Positions 40,930 through 50,106 are shown, counted from the stretch's first letter. The stretch is 64,000 bases of DNA from Rhodospirillaceae bacterium (GCA_020638595.1 JACKIG010000015.1:1-64000); one strand, 5' to 3'. The notes: a model not told the origin generated them from the letters alone. Made by a program: numbers and translations.

Positions 40930-42630
40930 TTACGACGACGGCAGGCGCAGGGGGGCGTAGTCCTCCAGCCGCAGCGCATCGAGGATGTGGATGGCGTCGG
41001 CTTCGGTGACGCCGACGCTCATCGCCACTTCCATGCCCAGTTGCAGGCTGCCCTCCAGGGTGATCGGGATGGCGTGCGACACGCCCTTGCGCAGCATGAT
41101 GTCGCGGCTCAACAGGTTCGGCACGCGCATATGCACCGACAGCTCCGGATAGAAGGTGTGGACGGTGCTGACGACGCGCTCGGCGTCGCGCAGGTCGCGC
41201 AGCGTCACCACGATGGCGCTGGCCGAGGAGGCGCCCGCCGCCCTCAGAATGGCCGGCGAGGTGACGCTGCCCAGCTTCACATTGTGCTTGCACAGCCGAC
41301 CGACGGCCACGCGCTCCGGGCTCACATCGAAGGCGACATAGGGGGTGCCCGTGCGGTCCAGCACGCAGCAGACGATGCGGCCGACGCGGCCATAGCCGGC
41401 GACGATGACGTGCCGCACGGGCACGCCGGCGATATGCACGGGCAGGGCGGGGAAGGTCTGCGCCCGTTCGGCCACGCGGTTGGCCAGCAGATAGCCCAGC
41501 TTGGCCATCAGCGGCGTCAACAGCATCGACAGCGAAATGAACAGCAGCAGCACCGCGAACTGGAAGCTGCCGATCAGCCCCGTCGCCTTGGCCGCCCCGA
41601 ACAGGACAAAGCCGAACTCGCCGCATTGCGGCAGCAGGAAGGCCACCCGCAGCACCGTCGGCCACTGCATGCGAAAGGCGAAACCCAGCGCCAGCAGCAC
41701 GGCGACCTTGATCGCCATGATCAGCAGCACCAGGCCCAGCGCCTCCAGCGGCCGGTCCAGCACCACGCCGAAATTGATCGACATGCCGACGGCGATGAAG
41801 AACAGGCCGATGAACAGGCCTTTGAACGGCTCGATCGCCGCTTCCATCTGGTAGCGGTAGGGCGAGGCCGACAGCAGCATGCCCATCAGGAATGCGCCGA
41901 GCGCCATCGACAGGTGCACGAATTCCATCGCCCAGGCCGCGGCCAGCACCGCCAGCATGGAGATGATGCCGAACGCCTCCATGTTGCGGCGGCGCGCCGT
42001 CTGCGCCAGTGCCCAGGGCACGACATAGAGGCCGAAGACCACGACACCGGCGATCACGCCCGCAACCCCGGCGGCACGCTGCCACAGCGGCTCCCCGTCG
42101 CCGCCGATGCCCGCGCCGGAGAGCAGCGGCACCAGGGCCAGGAGCGGAACGATGGCGAGGTCCTGCAGCAGAAGCACCGAGAAGGTGGCCTGTCCGTGCT
42201 CGCTCATCAGCTCGCCGCGTTCGTTCAGCATCTGCAGCACGAAGGCGGTCGACGACAGCGCCAGGCCAAGGCCGACGATGATCGCCACCTCCGGCACGGT
42301 GCCCAGCGCCAGGGCGACGGCGGCGATCACCACGCCGGTCGCCGCGACCTGCGCCGTGCCGAATCCGAACACCGAATGTCGCATGGCCCAGAGCCTGCGC
42401 GGCTCCATCTCCAGCCCGATGATGAACAGGAAGAGGACAACCCCGATTTCCGCGAAGTTGCGCAGCTTCTCCACCTGCGTCGTCACTTCGAAACCGAACG
42501 GCCCGACGATGGCCCCGGCGGCGAGAAAGCCGAGCACGCCCCCCAGGCCGAGCCGGCTGGAAAAGCTGACGCACACGGCCGTCACGGCCAGCACGATGAC
42601 GGCGGCGATCAGGAAGTCGTCGAGGTGCAT
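40930..42630 (-). CDS. Kef-type cation:proton antiporter (CPA2 family)
   Basis: A 566-residue monovalent cation:proton antiporter of the CPA2/KefB group. Twelve or so helices span residues 5-385, including FVLQMLNERGELMSEHGQATFSVLLLQDLAIVPLLAL (the conserved HGQ...QDLA segment). A cytoplasmic RCK_N nucleotide-binding domain begins at about 405 with HVIVAGYGRVGR (GxGxxG fold) and ends in the helical tail. The frame is open for 595 further codons upstream, antisense to etfBA, but the ATG at 42630 starts the family N-terminus (MHLDDFLIAAVIV). Possible role: potassium or sodium efflux and pH or electrophile stress. Confidence 0.93.
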   Translation of the reverse strand: MHLDDFLIAAVIVLAVTAVCVSFSSRLGLGGVLGFLAAGAIVGPFGFEVTTQVEKLRNFAEIGVVLFLFIIGLEMEPRRLWAMRHSVFGFGTAQVAATGVVIAAVALALGTVPEVAIIVGLGLALSSTAFVLQMLNERGELMSEHGQATFSVLLLQDLAIVPLLALVPLLSGAGIGGDGEPLWQRAAGVAGVIAGVVVFGLYVVPWALAQTARRRNMEAFGIISMLAVLAAAWAMEFVHLSMALGAFLMGMLLSASPYRYQMEAAIEPFKGLFIGLFFIAVGMSINFGVVLDRPLEALGLVLLIMAIKVAVLLALGFAFRMQWPTVLRVAFLLPQCGEFGFVLFGAAKATGLIGSFQFAVLLLFISLSMLLTPLMAKLGYLLANRVAERAQTFPALPVHIAGVPVRHVIVAGYGRVGRIVCCVLDRTGTPYVAFDVSPERVAVGRLCKHNVKLGSVTSPAILRAAGASSASAIVVTLRDLRDAERVVSTVHTFYPELSVHMRVPNLLSRDIMLRKGVSHAIPITLEGSLQLGMEVAMSVGVTEADAIHILDALRLEDYAPLRLPSS

Positions 42631-42751
42631 GGACGTGCCACTCCCCCCCGGGTCCATCCGCGCCGATGGGTCCCTGGCGATCGGATTGCGCGATCTTGAG
42701 GCCATCTGTGCGCCCGCACAACGGTGCCGGCACCGGCTTGCCGCACTTGCG

Positions 42752-42780
42752 TTGACAGCCCCAGCCGTTCGGTCGAAATT
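42752..42780 (+). promoter_or_regulatory. Putative etfBA promoter
   Basis: A perfect TTGACA (42752-42757) and GAAATT (42775-42780) lie 17 bases apart, 66 bases before the etfB ATG. The -10 is imperfect. Pattern match only. Confidence 0.5.
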
Positions 42781-42846
42781 GGCCGGCAACCCAAGAGCGC
42801 CGTCCGTGGCGCCGCCGTCACCACGCGAAAGGGATGAAAAAGCGCG

Positions 42847-43596
42847 ATGAAGGTTCTCGTGCCCGTTAAGCGGGTGATCGACTACAACGTGAAGGTCCGC
42901 GTCAAGACGGACGGTTCGGGCGTCGATCTTTCCAACGTCAAGATGTCGATGAACCCCTTCGACGAGATCGCCGTGGAAGAGGCGATCCGCATGAGGGAAG
43001 CCGGCACCGCCACCGAGGTGATCGCCGTGTCCATCGGCGTGCAGCAGTGCCAGGAGACGATCCGCACCGCCCTGGCCATGGGGGCCGATCGCGGCATCCA
43101 TGTGAAGACGGACGAGGAGCTGCAGCCGCTGGCGGTCGCCAAGATGCTGCATGCCGTGGTCGGGCACGAACAGCCCGGCCTGGTGCTTCTGGGCAAGCAG
43201 GCGATCGACGACGACGCCAACCAGACCGGCCAGATGCTGGCGGCCCTGCTGGGCTGGCCGCAGGCCACCTTCGCGTCGAAGCTGGCGGCCGGTGACGGCG
43301 GGCTGACCGTGACGCGCGAGGTCGACGGCGGCTTGCAGACGGTCTGGGTGAAGCTGCCGGCCATCGTCACCGTCGACCTGCGCCTGAACGAGCCGCGCTA
43401 TGCCAGCCTGCCCAACATCATGAAGGCGAAGAAGAAGCCGATCGCCGGCCTGACGCCGGAAGACCTGGGCGTCAGCGCCGCCCCCCGCCTGAAGACGCTG
43501 GGCGTGGCGGAGCCGGCCAAGCGCCAGGGCGGCGCCAAGGTCGCTTCGGTGCAGGAACTGGTGGACAAGCTGAAGAACGAAGCGCGGGTCATCTAG
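42847..43596 (+). CDS. etfB: Electron transfer flavoprotein beta subunit
   Basis: A 249-residue ETF beta subunit; it binds AMP and contacts acyl-CoA and other dehydrogenases, passing electrons via the alpha subunit to ETF-quinone oxidoreductase. The N-terminus MKVLVPVKRVIDYNVKVRVK and the family signature in the VKLPAIVTVDLRLNEPRYASLPNIMKAKKKPI block are diagnostic. etfA starts 24 bases downstream, so the two form an operon. The fatty-acid operon at 49-54 kb supplies a natural dehydrogenase partner. Confidence 0.97.
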   Translation: MKVLVPVKRVIDYNVKVRVKTDGSGVDLSNVKMSMNPFDEIAVEEAIRMREAGTATEVIAVSIGVQQCQETIRTALAMGADRGIHVKTDEELQPLAVAKMLHAVVGHEQPGLVLLGKQAIDDDANQTGQMLAALLGWPQATFASKLAAGDGGLTVTREVDGGLQTVWVKLPAIVTVDLRLNEPRYASLPNIMKAKKKPIAGLTPEDLGVSAAPRLKTLGVAEPAKRQGGAKVASVQELVDKLKNEARVI

Positions 43597-43620
43597 GGGT
43601 CGCGGGGGAGAAGACAGGTC

Positions 43621-44562
43621 ATGAGCGTTCTGGTCATCGCCGAACACGACAACGACACTCTGAAGTCCGCGACACTGCATGCCGTCGCCGCGGCCGCGCA
43701 GCTGGACGACGACATCCATATCCTGGTGGCCGGCAATGCCTGCCGCCCGGCGGCCGATGCCGCAGCCCAGGTCGCCGGCGTCAGCAAGGTCCTGCTGGCC
43801 GACGCGCCGGCGCTGGACCACCAGCTGGCCGAGGTGACGGCCCCGCTGGTCGTCGGCCTTGCCCCCGCCTACACCCATGTGCTGGCCCCGGCGACGACCA
43901 GCGGCAAGAACCTGCTGCCGCGGGTCGGGGCCCTGCTGGACGTGCAGCCCATCTCGGAGATCACGGCCATCCAGTCGGCCGATACCTTCCAACGGCCCAT
44001 CTATGCCGGCAATGCCACCGCGACCGTGCAATCCGGCGACCCGATCAAGGTCATCACCGTGCGCACGACGGCCTTCGACGCCGTGGCGGAGACGGGCGGC
44101 AGTGCGGCCGTCGAGACGGTGGATGCACCGGCCGACCCGGGCCTGTCCCGGTTCGTCGGGCAGGAGCTGAGCGTCAGTTCGCGGCCCGAGCTGACTTCGG
44201 CCCGCGTCGTCGTCTCGGGCGGTCGCGGCATGGGCAGCGCGGACGCCTTCCAGATTCTGGAAGGCCTGGCCGACCACCTGGGGGCGGCCATCGGCGCCAG
44301 CCGGGCGGCCGTGGACGCCGGCTATGTGCCCAACGACTACCAGGTCGGCCAGACGGGCAAGGTCGTCGCGCCCGAGCTCTACGTGGCCATCGGCATCTCC
44401 GGTGCCATCCAGCACCTGGCCGGCATGAAGGACAGCAAGGTCATCGTCGCCATCAACAAGGACGAAGAGGCGCCGATCTTCCAGATCGCCGATTACGGCC
44501 TGGTCGCCGACCTGTTCAAGGCGGTGCCGGAGCTGGAGGCCGAGCTGAAAAAGGCCGGCTGA
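43621..44562 (+). CDS. etfA: Electron transfer flavoprotein alpha subunit
   Basis: A 313-residue ETF alpha subunit carrying the catalytic FAD. The FAD-binding signature is in the C-terminal half: VVSGGRGMGSADAFQILEGLADHLGAAIGASRAAVDAGYVPNDYQVGQTGKVVAPELYVAIGISGAIQHLAGMKDSKVIVAINKD, with the conserved Arg, Ser and His residues. Start ATG 43621 with a GGGGGAGAAGAC leader. A strong hairpin follows 34 bases after the stop. Confidence 0.97.
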   Translation: MSVLVIAEHDNDTLKSATLHAVAAAAQLDDDIHILVAGNACRPAADAAAQVAGVSKVLLADAPALDHQLAEVTAPLVVGLAPAYTHVLAPATTSGKNLLPRVGALLDVQPISEITAIQSADTFQRPIYAGNATATVQSGDPIKVITVRTTAFDAVAETGGSAAVETVDAPADPGLSRFVGQELSVSSRPELTSARVVVSGGRGMGSADAFQILEGLADHLGAAIGASRAAVDAGYVPNDYQVGQTGKVVAPELYVAIGISGAIQHLAGMKDSKVIVAINKDEEAPIFQIADYGLVADLFKAVPELEAELKKAG

Positions 44563-44596
44563 GCCGGCCGGCCCGCGCTATCGCGTCGACGCTCAG

Positions 44597-44624
44597 GCCC
44601 TCCCCCATCGAGGGGGAGGGCTTT
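44597..44624 (+). terminator. Intrinsic terminator after etfBA
   Basis: GCCCTCCCCC (44597-44606), loop ATCGA, GGGGGAGGGC (44612-44621) gives a perfect 10-bp stem followed by TTT. It lies between the convergent etfA and LysR stops; the T-run is short, so part of its action may be bidirectional or as a transcript stabiliser. Confidence 0.65.
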
Positions 44625-44627
44625 GGG

Positions 44628-45518
44628 CTAGCCTGACGACAGCCGCTGCAGCGCCGTGACCATCTCGCGCAGGCCGCGGTGCAGCGGCTTGTCCCGGCGC
44701 ATGACGATGGCGAGCTTGCGGCTGAGCCGCGGCGAGAGCGGACGCGCAATGATGCGCGGGCGCGCCGCCGGCCGGCTGACGGCCATGCTGGGCACCACGG
44801 AACAGCCGAGGCCGGCGGCCACCAGTTCCTTGATCGCCTTGACGCTGCCCAGCGCCATCACCGGCTTCAGGTCGATGCCGGTCCGCGCGAACCACTCGTC
44901 AACGATGCGGCGCGTATTGCCGCCGGGCTCGTACAGCAGCACCGGCAACGCCGCCAGGGCGGCCGGCGTCACCCGTGCGGGCAGGCGGTCGTCGTCGGCC
45001 GCGGCGATGGCCACGAATTCGTCGTCCAGCACGGGCGTCACGTCGAGCATGCGGCCCGCGGCCGGCAGCGTGACCAGGCCCAGGTCGATGGCATTGTCCT
45101 CCACCGCCCTGACGATATCGGCGGTGTTGCCGGTGCTGACCGTCATCTCCAGCCCCGGGAATTCCTGGCGCAGCCGGCGCAGGATCGGCGGCAGCAGATA
45201 GATGCAGGCCGTGGCCCCGGTGCCCAGCCGCACGCGGCCGACCTCGCCGCCGGCATGGCGCCCCATTGCCTCCAGCGCCGCCGTGACGGCGGCATCGATC
45301 CGCCGGCTGTGGACCAGCAGCTCCGCCCCCGCCGCCGTCGGCGCGGCGCGGCGGCCGACCCGCTCGATCAGGCGCAGGCCCAGCCGCTGTTCCAGCTGAC
45401 GCACCTGCTGGCTGACCGCGGGCTGGGTCAGGCGCAGGCGCTCCGCCGCGGCGGAGAAGCTGCCCAGCTCCACCACCTGGGCGAAAGCGGTCAGATGGTC
45501 GGGGTTGAGGCCGCGCAT
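44628..45518 (-). CDS. LysR family transcriptional regulator
   Basis: A 296-residue LysR regulator of the CysL/CbbR-like group. The helix-turn-helix is at about 18-37 (SFSAAAERLRLTQPAVSQQVRQLEQRLGLRLIERVGRR), and the effector domain contains MTVSTGNTADIVRAVEDNAIDLGLVTLP. It is divergent from the acetyltransferase at 45660. An inverted repeat lies in the gap close to its start. Confidence 0.93.
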   Translation of the reverse strand: MRGLNPDHLTAFAQVVELGSFSAAAERLRLTQPAVSQQVRQLEQRLGLRLIERVGRRAAPTAAGAELLVHSRRIDAAVTAALEAMGRHAGGEVGRVRLGTGATACIYLLPPILRRLRQEFPGLEMTVSTGNTADIVRAVEDNAIDLGLVTLPAAGRMLDVTPVLDDEFVAIAAADDDRLPARVTPAALAALPVLLYEPGGNTRRIVDEWFARTGIDLKPVMALGSVKAIKELVAAGLGCSVVPSMAVSRPAARPRIIARPLSPRLSRKLAIVMRRDKPLHRGLREMVTALQRLSSG

Positions 45519-45529
45519 CCCAAAGCATC

Positions 45530-45557
45530 GCTTATGCGACGGATAAAATACATAAGC
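45530..45557. promoter_or_regulatory. Inverted repeat, likely LysR operator
   Basis: GCTTATG (45530-45536) and CATAAGC (45551-45557) are exact inverse complements 14 bases apart. They begin 11 bases upstream of the LysR ATG, in the gap shared with the divergent acetyltransferase gene. Confidence 0.55.
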
Positions 45558-45659
45558 TTTTCCTGGGTCACGACAACGTGCACTGTCACAGGCGTGTCAC
45601 ACACCCGCCCTTCCGCACGGCAGGCTGCCGGCGGCCCCGCAACATCCCATGACCGCGCC

Positions 45660-46250
45660 ATGCCCGATACCCCCTCGCCCGGCCAGGCTGTCCCCCCGTT
45701 CCGGCCGGTGATCGTCCGCGATGCCGCGGATGCCGACATGCCCGCCATCCACGCCCTCTATGCCCATCACGTGCTGCACGGGCTGGCCTCGTTCGAGGAG
45801 GTACCGCCCTCCCTGGACGCCCTCTGCCAACGGCGCGATGCGGCGCTGCGGGCCGGCCTGCCCTATCTGGCGGGCGAGATGGACGGGATCCTGCTGGGCT
45901 TCGCCACCGCCGGCCCCTATCGCCCGCGCCCGGCCTATCGCCACACCATCGAGAACACGGTCTATGTGGCGCAGGGTGCCGGGCGCCACGGCATCGGCTC
46001 CGCCCTGCTGGCGGCGCTGATCGACCGCTGTTCGGCCGGTTCGTGGCGGCAGATGGTGGCGGTGATCGGCGACAGCGCCAACCTGGCCTCCATCGCACTG
46101 CACCGCGCCCACGGCTTCCGCGAGGTCGGCACCCTGGCGGCGGTCGGCTTCAAGTTCGGCCGCTGGGTCGACAGCGTGCTGATGCAGCGCCCGCTGGGCG
46201 ACGGCGACGCCACGCCACCGCCGGCCACCGACAGAGGGGGCCACAGGTGA
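45660..46250 (+). CDS. Phosphinothricin-acetyltransferase-like GNAT
   Basis: A 196-residue GNAT of the phosphinothricin/methionine-sulfone acetyltransferase (Pat/Bar/MddA) group. Segments are IHALYAHHVLHGLASFEEVPPS, LLGFATAGPYRPRPAYRHTIENTVYVA, the acetyl-CoA loop GAGRHGIGSALLAALIDRC, and IALHRAHGFREVGTLAAVGFKFGRWVDSVLMQ. Members acetylate methionine sulfone or sulfoximine or related amino compounds. ATG 45660 is the family start. The GTG of the MFS gene overlaps its stop by four bases, so the two are coupled; the LysR gene is divergent. Confidence 0.88.
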   Translation: MPDTPSPGQAVPPFRPVIVRDAADADMPAIHALYAHHVLHGLASFEEVPPSLDALCQRRDAALRAGLPYLAGEMDGILLGFATAGPYRPRPAYRHTIENTVYVAQGAGRHGIGSALLAALIDRCSAGSWRQMVAVIGDSANLASIALHRAHGFREVGTLAAVGFKFGRWVDSVLMQRPLGDGDATPPPATDRGGHR

Positions 46251-47449
46251 TCGGCCGCAGCGCCGTTCTCTGCCTCGGCCTGGGGCAGCTGATCTGCTGG
46301 GGCATCTCGTACTACCTGATGGGCGGTTTCGGCCCGCTGATCGCGGCCGACCTGGGGTGGAGCCGCGAGACCGTCTACGGCGGCTTCTCCGCCGCGCTGA
46401 TCGTCATGGGGCTGACCTCGCCCCTGGTCGGCCGGCTGATCGACCGCCGCGGCGGACGCGGGGTGATGGTATCGGGGTCGCTGCTGATCGCGCTCGGCTG
46501 CACCGGGCTGGCGCTGTCGCACGGGCTTGCCGCCTACTACGCATCCTGGGGCTGCCTGGGGGTGGCCATGCGGATGACCCTGTACGACGCGGCCTTCGCG
46601 ACGCTGGCGCGCATCGCCGGCCCCGCCGCCAGGCGGCCGATCGCGCAGCTGACCCTGCTGGGCGGCCTGGCATCCACCGCCTTCTGGCCGATCGGGCACC
46701 TGCTGGCCGAACTCGGCGGCTGGCGCTTCGCCGTGTTCGTCTATGCCGGCATCGCGCTGGCGACGGTGCCGCTGCACCTGGCCATCCCCGACGGCCGCTA
46801 TCAGGTGCCGCCGCCCACCGACCCCCGCGCGGTTGCCCGCCCGCGCGCCGTCTCCCGCCGCGACCGGCTGATCGCAGGCGCGCTCTTCGGGCTGATGGCG
46901 ATGCTGACCAGCTTTCTCAATTCCGGCCTGTCGGCACACATGATCGCGATGCTGACGGGCCTCGGCCTGACGGCGTCGGCCGCGGTCTGGATCTCCTCGC
47001 TGCGCGGGATCGGGCAATCGGCCGCACGCCTGGCCGAGGTGCTGTTCGGGCGCCGGCTTGACCCGGTGGACCTCAATCTCGGCACGCTGGCGGCCCTGCC
47101 CTTCAGCTTCGCAGCCGGTCTGGCCACGGGCACCAGCCTGGTCGCCCCCATCGTGTTCGCCGGCCTCTATGGCGCGGCCAACGGGCTGGCGACGATCGCG
47201 CGCGGGACGATGCCGCTGGTGCTGTTCGACCCCCGCACCTACGGCGCCTTCGTCGGCCGGCTGCTGGCGCCCAGCTTCCTGCTCGCCGCGCTGGCGCCGC
47301 TCGTCTACGCCGCGGTGATCGAACACTGGGGCAACCGTGCGGCCCTGCTGCTGTCCGGCGCCATCGCCCTGGTGATGCTGGCCGCCGCCATCGGCCTGAA
47401 ACTGGTGTTCGGGCGACCGCTCAGCACTTCACCGGAAACCGCTGGTTGA
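46247..47449 (+). CDS. MFS transporter
   Basis: A 400-residue, twelve-helix major facilitator. The N-terminal GQLICWGISYYLMGGFGPLIAADLGWSRETVYGGFSAAL and the motif LVGRLIDRRGGRGVMVSG (motif A between helices 2 and 3) are seen. The start is GTG 46247, within the acetyltransferase stop. Substrate unknown. The 3' end overlaps the convergent aldolase gene by 29 bases. Confidence 0.9.
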   Translation: MIGRSAVLCLGLGQLICWGISYYLMGGFGPLIAADLGWSRETVYGGFSAALIVMGLTSPLVGRLIDRRGGRGVMVSGSLLIALGCTGLALSHGLAAYYASWGCLGVAMRMTLYDAAFATLARIAGPAARRPIAQLTLLGGLASTAFWPIGHLLAELGGWRFAVFVYAGIALATVPLHLAIPDGRYQVPPPTDPRAVARPRAVSRRDRLIAGALFGLMAMLTSFLNSGLSAHMIAMLTGLGLTASAAVWISSLRGIGQSAARLAEVLFGRRLDPVDLNLGTLAALPFSFAAGLATGTSLVAPIVFAGLYGAANGLATIARGTMPLVLFDPRTYGAFVGRLLAPSFLLAALAPLVYAAVIEHWGNRAALLLSGAIALVMLAAAIGLKLVFGRPLSTSPETAG

Positions 47450-48059
47450 GGACGGTCGTCTGCTCGGCCGTCAGCAGCCGGGTCGGCTGGCCGCGCAGCA
47501 GCAGGTAGAGCTTGGCCGTTTCTTCCAGCTCTTCGGTGGCATAGACGGCATCGTCCAGCGAAACGCCGGCGACCACGGGGCCGTGATTCGCCAGCAGCAC
47601 GGCGTGGTGGCGCGACGCCATCTCGCGCACCGCGCGCGCAAGGTCCAGGTCGCCGGGCGGGTAATAGCCGACCAGCGGCAGGGTGCCGACGCGCATGACG
47701 TAATAGGCCGTGATCGGCGGCAGCACATTGGCGGGGTCGATGTCGGCCAGGCAGCTGACGGCGACCGAATGGGTCGAATGCAGGTGCACGATGGCCCCCG
47801 CCTTCGGGCGCTCGCCGTACATGGCCAGATGCAGGAACGCCTCCTTCGTCGGCTTGTCGCCGGACAGGTGGTTGCCCTGGCCGTCGAGCTTGGAGATGGC
47901 GGCCGGATCGAGATCGCCCAGCGACGACCCCGTCGGCGTCATCAGCCAGCCTTCGTCCACCCGCACGCTGATATTGCCGGTGGACCCGAAGGTGAGGCCG
48001 CGCCGGAAGATCGAACGGCCGAAGGCGGCGATACGGTCACGGGTCTGAGCCTCTGTCAT
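47421..48059 (-). CDS. otnC: Class II aldolase, 3-oxo-tetronate 4-phosphate decarboxylase type
   Basis: A 212-residue zinc-dependent class II aldolase/adducin family protein resembling OtnC. Zinc ligands are in GAIVHLHSTHSVAVSC (H-x-H, about 91-106) and the later HH in MASRHHAVLLANHGPVVAG. The fold start SIFRRGLTFGSTGNISVRVDEGWLMTPTGSSLGDLD is characteristic. The OtnC partners (otnK, dehydrogenase) are not in the window, so the substrate assignment is tentative. Confidence 0.8.
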   Translation of the reverse strand: MTEAQTRDRIAAFGRSIFRRGLTFGSTGNISVRVDEGWLMTPTGSSLGDLDPAAISKLDGQGNHLSGDKPTKEAFLHLAMYGERPKAGAIVHLHSTHSVAVSCLADIDPANVLPPITAYYVMRVGTLPLVGYYPPGDLDLARAVREMASRHHAVLLANHGPVVAGVSLDDAVYATEELEETAKLYLLLRGQPTRLLTAEQTTVLNQRFPVKC

Positions 48060-48092
48060 GGGCGGAAACTCCCGTCAATCGAAGCGGCAGGC

Positions 48093-48452
48093 CTATTCGC
48101 CCCAGTCCGTCCCCGCCTCGCCGAAAGCGCGCTCGGCCCAGGCCTTCAGGCTGGCCAGCAGCGAGCCGGGGTCCCCCGAAACATGGATCGTCTTGCGCCG
48201 GTCGGTCGTGCCGGTGATGATCGTGACCGATCGCTTGGGCACCCGCCATTCCTTGGCCAGCATGGCGATCAGCGCGGCATTGGCGCGCCCCGCTTCGGGC
48301 ACGGCCGTCACCCCCGCCTTGAGGACGGGCGAGCCGTCGGCCTCTGCCGCCACGCCGGTTACGCGGTCCCGTGACGCCTTCGGCGTCAACCGGACGGAAA
48401 CCGCAACACCGTCATCGAGTGCGCGGAAGGGCCACGCGTCAAATGAGCCCAT
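48093..48452 (-). CDS. DUF167 (YggU) family protein
   Basis: A 119-residue protein of the DUF167/YggU family, a small alpha-beta protein of unknown biochemical function. VAVSVRLTPKASRDRVTGV and the GRANAALIAMLAKEWRVPKRSVTIITGTTDRRKTIHVSG block are the signature. It overlaps the yggT-like gene by 14 bases (48439-48452), and the pair is commonly adjacent. Confidence 0.9.
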   Translation of the reverse strand: MGSFDAWPFRALDDGVAVSVRLTPKASRDRVTGVAAEADGSPVLKAGVTAVPEAGRANAALIAMLAKEWRVPKRSVTIITGTTDRRKTIHVSGDPGSLLASLKAWAERAFGEAGTDWGE

Positions 48453-48753
48453 TGCCGGAGTAGAGGGATACGAGCAGGCGCGCCAGCACCATCTGCGCGA
48501 AGTAGAGGATCAGGATCAGGATCACCGGGGAGATATCGATGCCACCCAGATTCGGCAGGAACCGCCGTATCGGTTTCAGCGCCGGTTCCGTCAGGCGATG
48601 GAGCATCGTGCCCAGTGAGTAGACGAACTGGTTGCGCGTGTTCACCACGTTGAAGGCGACAAGCCAGCTGAGGATCGCCGAGGCGATGACCACCCACACA
48701 TATATTCTCAGCGCGATGATGATGACTTGAATCAGGGGATCGAGGACGACCAT
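48439..48753 (-). CDS. YggT family membrane protein
   Basis: A 104-residue protein of the YggT family with two helices (about 8-32 and 75-96). The family core is IYVWVVIASAILSWLVAFNVVN and LHRLTEPALKPIRRFLPNLGGIDISPVILILILYF. YggT proteins affect membrane protein insertion or osmotic stability in some bacteria. ATG 48753 is used; the open frame to 48906 lacks homology. It is followed with overlap by the DUF167 gene. Confidence 0.92.
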   Translation of the reverse strand: MVVLDPLIQVIIIALRIYVWVVIASAILSWLVAFNVVNTRNQFVYSLGTMLHRLTEPALKPIRRFLPNLGGIDISPVILILILYFAQMVLARLLVSLYSGNGLI

Positions 48754-48968
48754 TGCTCCATCCGGGGGTTCGACAAGCCCAAGCGACCATGTGATAGATA
48801 GACTGCGGCGGCCCGTCACGCCAGGGATTGTGGACGACGGCCGTGCCGAAGACCGCCGCGGCCGGATCATACGGCTCTGGCCAGGCAGCGGCACATCGTG
48901 GCACACCGTTGCCTCGCCACCGGCCGGGGCGCAAGACTCCCGTCGAACGAATTCTGGGGGAAGCAGCG

Positions 48969-50105
48969 GTGAAGGACGTCGTCATTCTGGGATATGTGCG
49001 CTCGCCGCACCATTTCGCGGGCAAGGGGGCGCTGGCCAAGGTCCGGCCGGACGAATTGGCGGCCCAGGTGATCCGCGCGCTGCTGCACAGCGTCGACGTC
49101 AACCCTGCCGATATCGAGGACGTGATCCTGGGCTGCGCCTTTCCGGAGGGCGAACAGGGCCTGAACATGGCGCGCCTCGTGGTCTTCCTGGCCGGCCTGC
49201 CGCAATCGGTGGGCGGCGTGACCATCAACCGCTTCTGCGGCTCGTCCATGCAGGCGGTACACGATGCGGCCGGGGCGATCCGCATGGGCAGCGGCGACCT
49301 GTTCGTTTGCGCCGGCGTGGAGGGGATGAGCCGGGTGCCGATCATGGGCTTCAACCCCATGCCGCATCCGGGGCTGGCCGAACGCCAGCCGGAAGTCTTC
49401 AGCTCCATGGGCCAGACGGCGGAAAACCTGGCACGGCGCTATCAGATCAGCCGGGCGGAACAGCAGGACCTGGCCGTCCTTTCCCACCGGCGCGCCGCCG
49501 CCGCCTGGGACACCGGCCGGTTCGCCGGCGAGGTTGTCGCCATCGCGGGACCGGACGGGGCCGTGGACCGCGACGGCACCGTCCGCGCCGATACCAGCCA
49601 GGAAGGCCTGTCGGCCCTGAAGCCGGCCTTCGATGCCGATGGTACGGTGACGGCCGGCACCTCGTCACCACTCACCGATGGGGCTTCCGCGGTGCTGGTC
49701 GCCTCCGCCGACTATGCCAAGGCGCACGGGCTGCCGGTGCTGGCGCGCGTACGGTCCACCGGGCTGTCCGGCTGCGCGCCGGAGATCATGGGCATCGGCC
49801 CCGTCGAAGCCGCCACCAAGGCGCTGGGGCGGGCCGGGCTGTCGCTGGGCGACATGGACGTGGTGGAACTGAACGAAGCCTTCGCCGCCCAGGCACTGGC
49901 GGTGACGCGCGACCTGGGGCTGGACTGGGACAAGACCAACCTCGACGGCGGCGCCATCGCGCTGGGCCACCCCTTGGGCGCGTCCGGCGCCCGCATCACC
50001 GGCAAGGCCGCTGCGGTGCTCAAGCGCCAGGGCGGGCAGTTCGCGCTGGCCACCATGTGCATCGGCGGCGGCCAGGGCATCGCCACGGTGCTGGAGGCCG
50101 TGTGA
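48969..50105 (+). CDS. fadA: Acetyl-CoA acyltransferase (thiolase)
   Basis: A 378-residue thiolase, the last step of beta-oxidation, releasing acetyl-CoA from 3-ketoacyl-CoA. The acyl-accepting cysteine is in VTINRFCGSSMQAVHDAAGAIRMG (about 82-96), with the second active residues in ELNEAFAAQALAVTRD (NEAF), GGAIALGHPLGASGARI (GHPxGxSG, the His) and MCIGGGQGIA (Cys). The start is GTG 48969 with GGGGGAAG upstream. The next gene begins one base after the stop. Confidence 0.94.
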   Translation: MKDVVILGYVRSPHHFAGKGALAKVRPDELAAQVIRALLHSVDVNPADIEDVILGCAFPEGEQGLNMARLVVFLAGLPQSVGGVTINRFCGSSMQAVHDAAGAIRMGSGDLFVCAGVEGMSRVPIMGFNPMPHPGLAERQPEVFSSMGQTAENLARRYQISRAEQQDLAVLSHRRAAAAWDTGRFAGEVVAIAGPDGAVDRDGTVRADTSQEGLSALKPAFDADGTVTAGTSSPLTDGASAVLVASADYAKAHGLPVLARVRSTGLSGCAPEIMGIGPVEAATKALGRAGLSLGDMDVVELNEAFAAQALAVTRDLGLDWDKTNLDGGAIALGHPLGASGARITGKAAAVLKRQGGQFALATMCIGGGQGIATVLEAV

Positions 50106-50106
50106 C

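Noticed and set aside
40560..40979. A 139-codon minus-strand frame across the tandem repeats
   Set aside because: Its translation simply repeats itself because of the DNA repeat and overlaps the antiporter's end; no homology or ribosome site.
42631..44415. A 595-codon open extension of the antiporter frame, antisense to etfB and etfA
   Set aside because: etfB and etfA are unmistakable on the plus strand; in DNA this GC-rich the antisense frame stays open by codon bias. The antiporter's conserved N-terminus begins at 42630.
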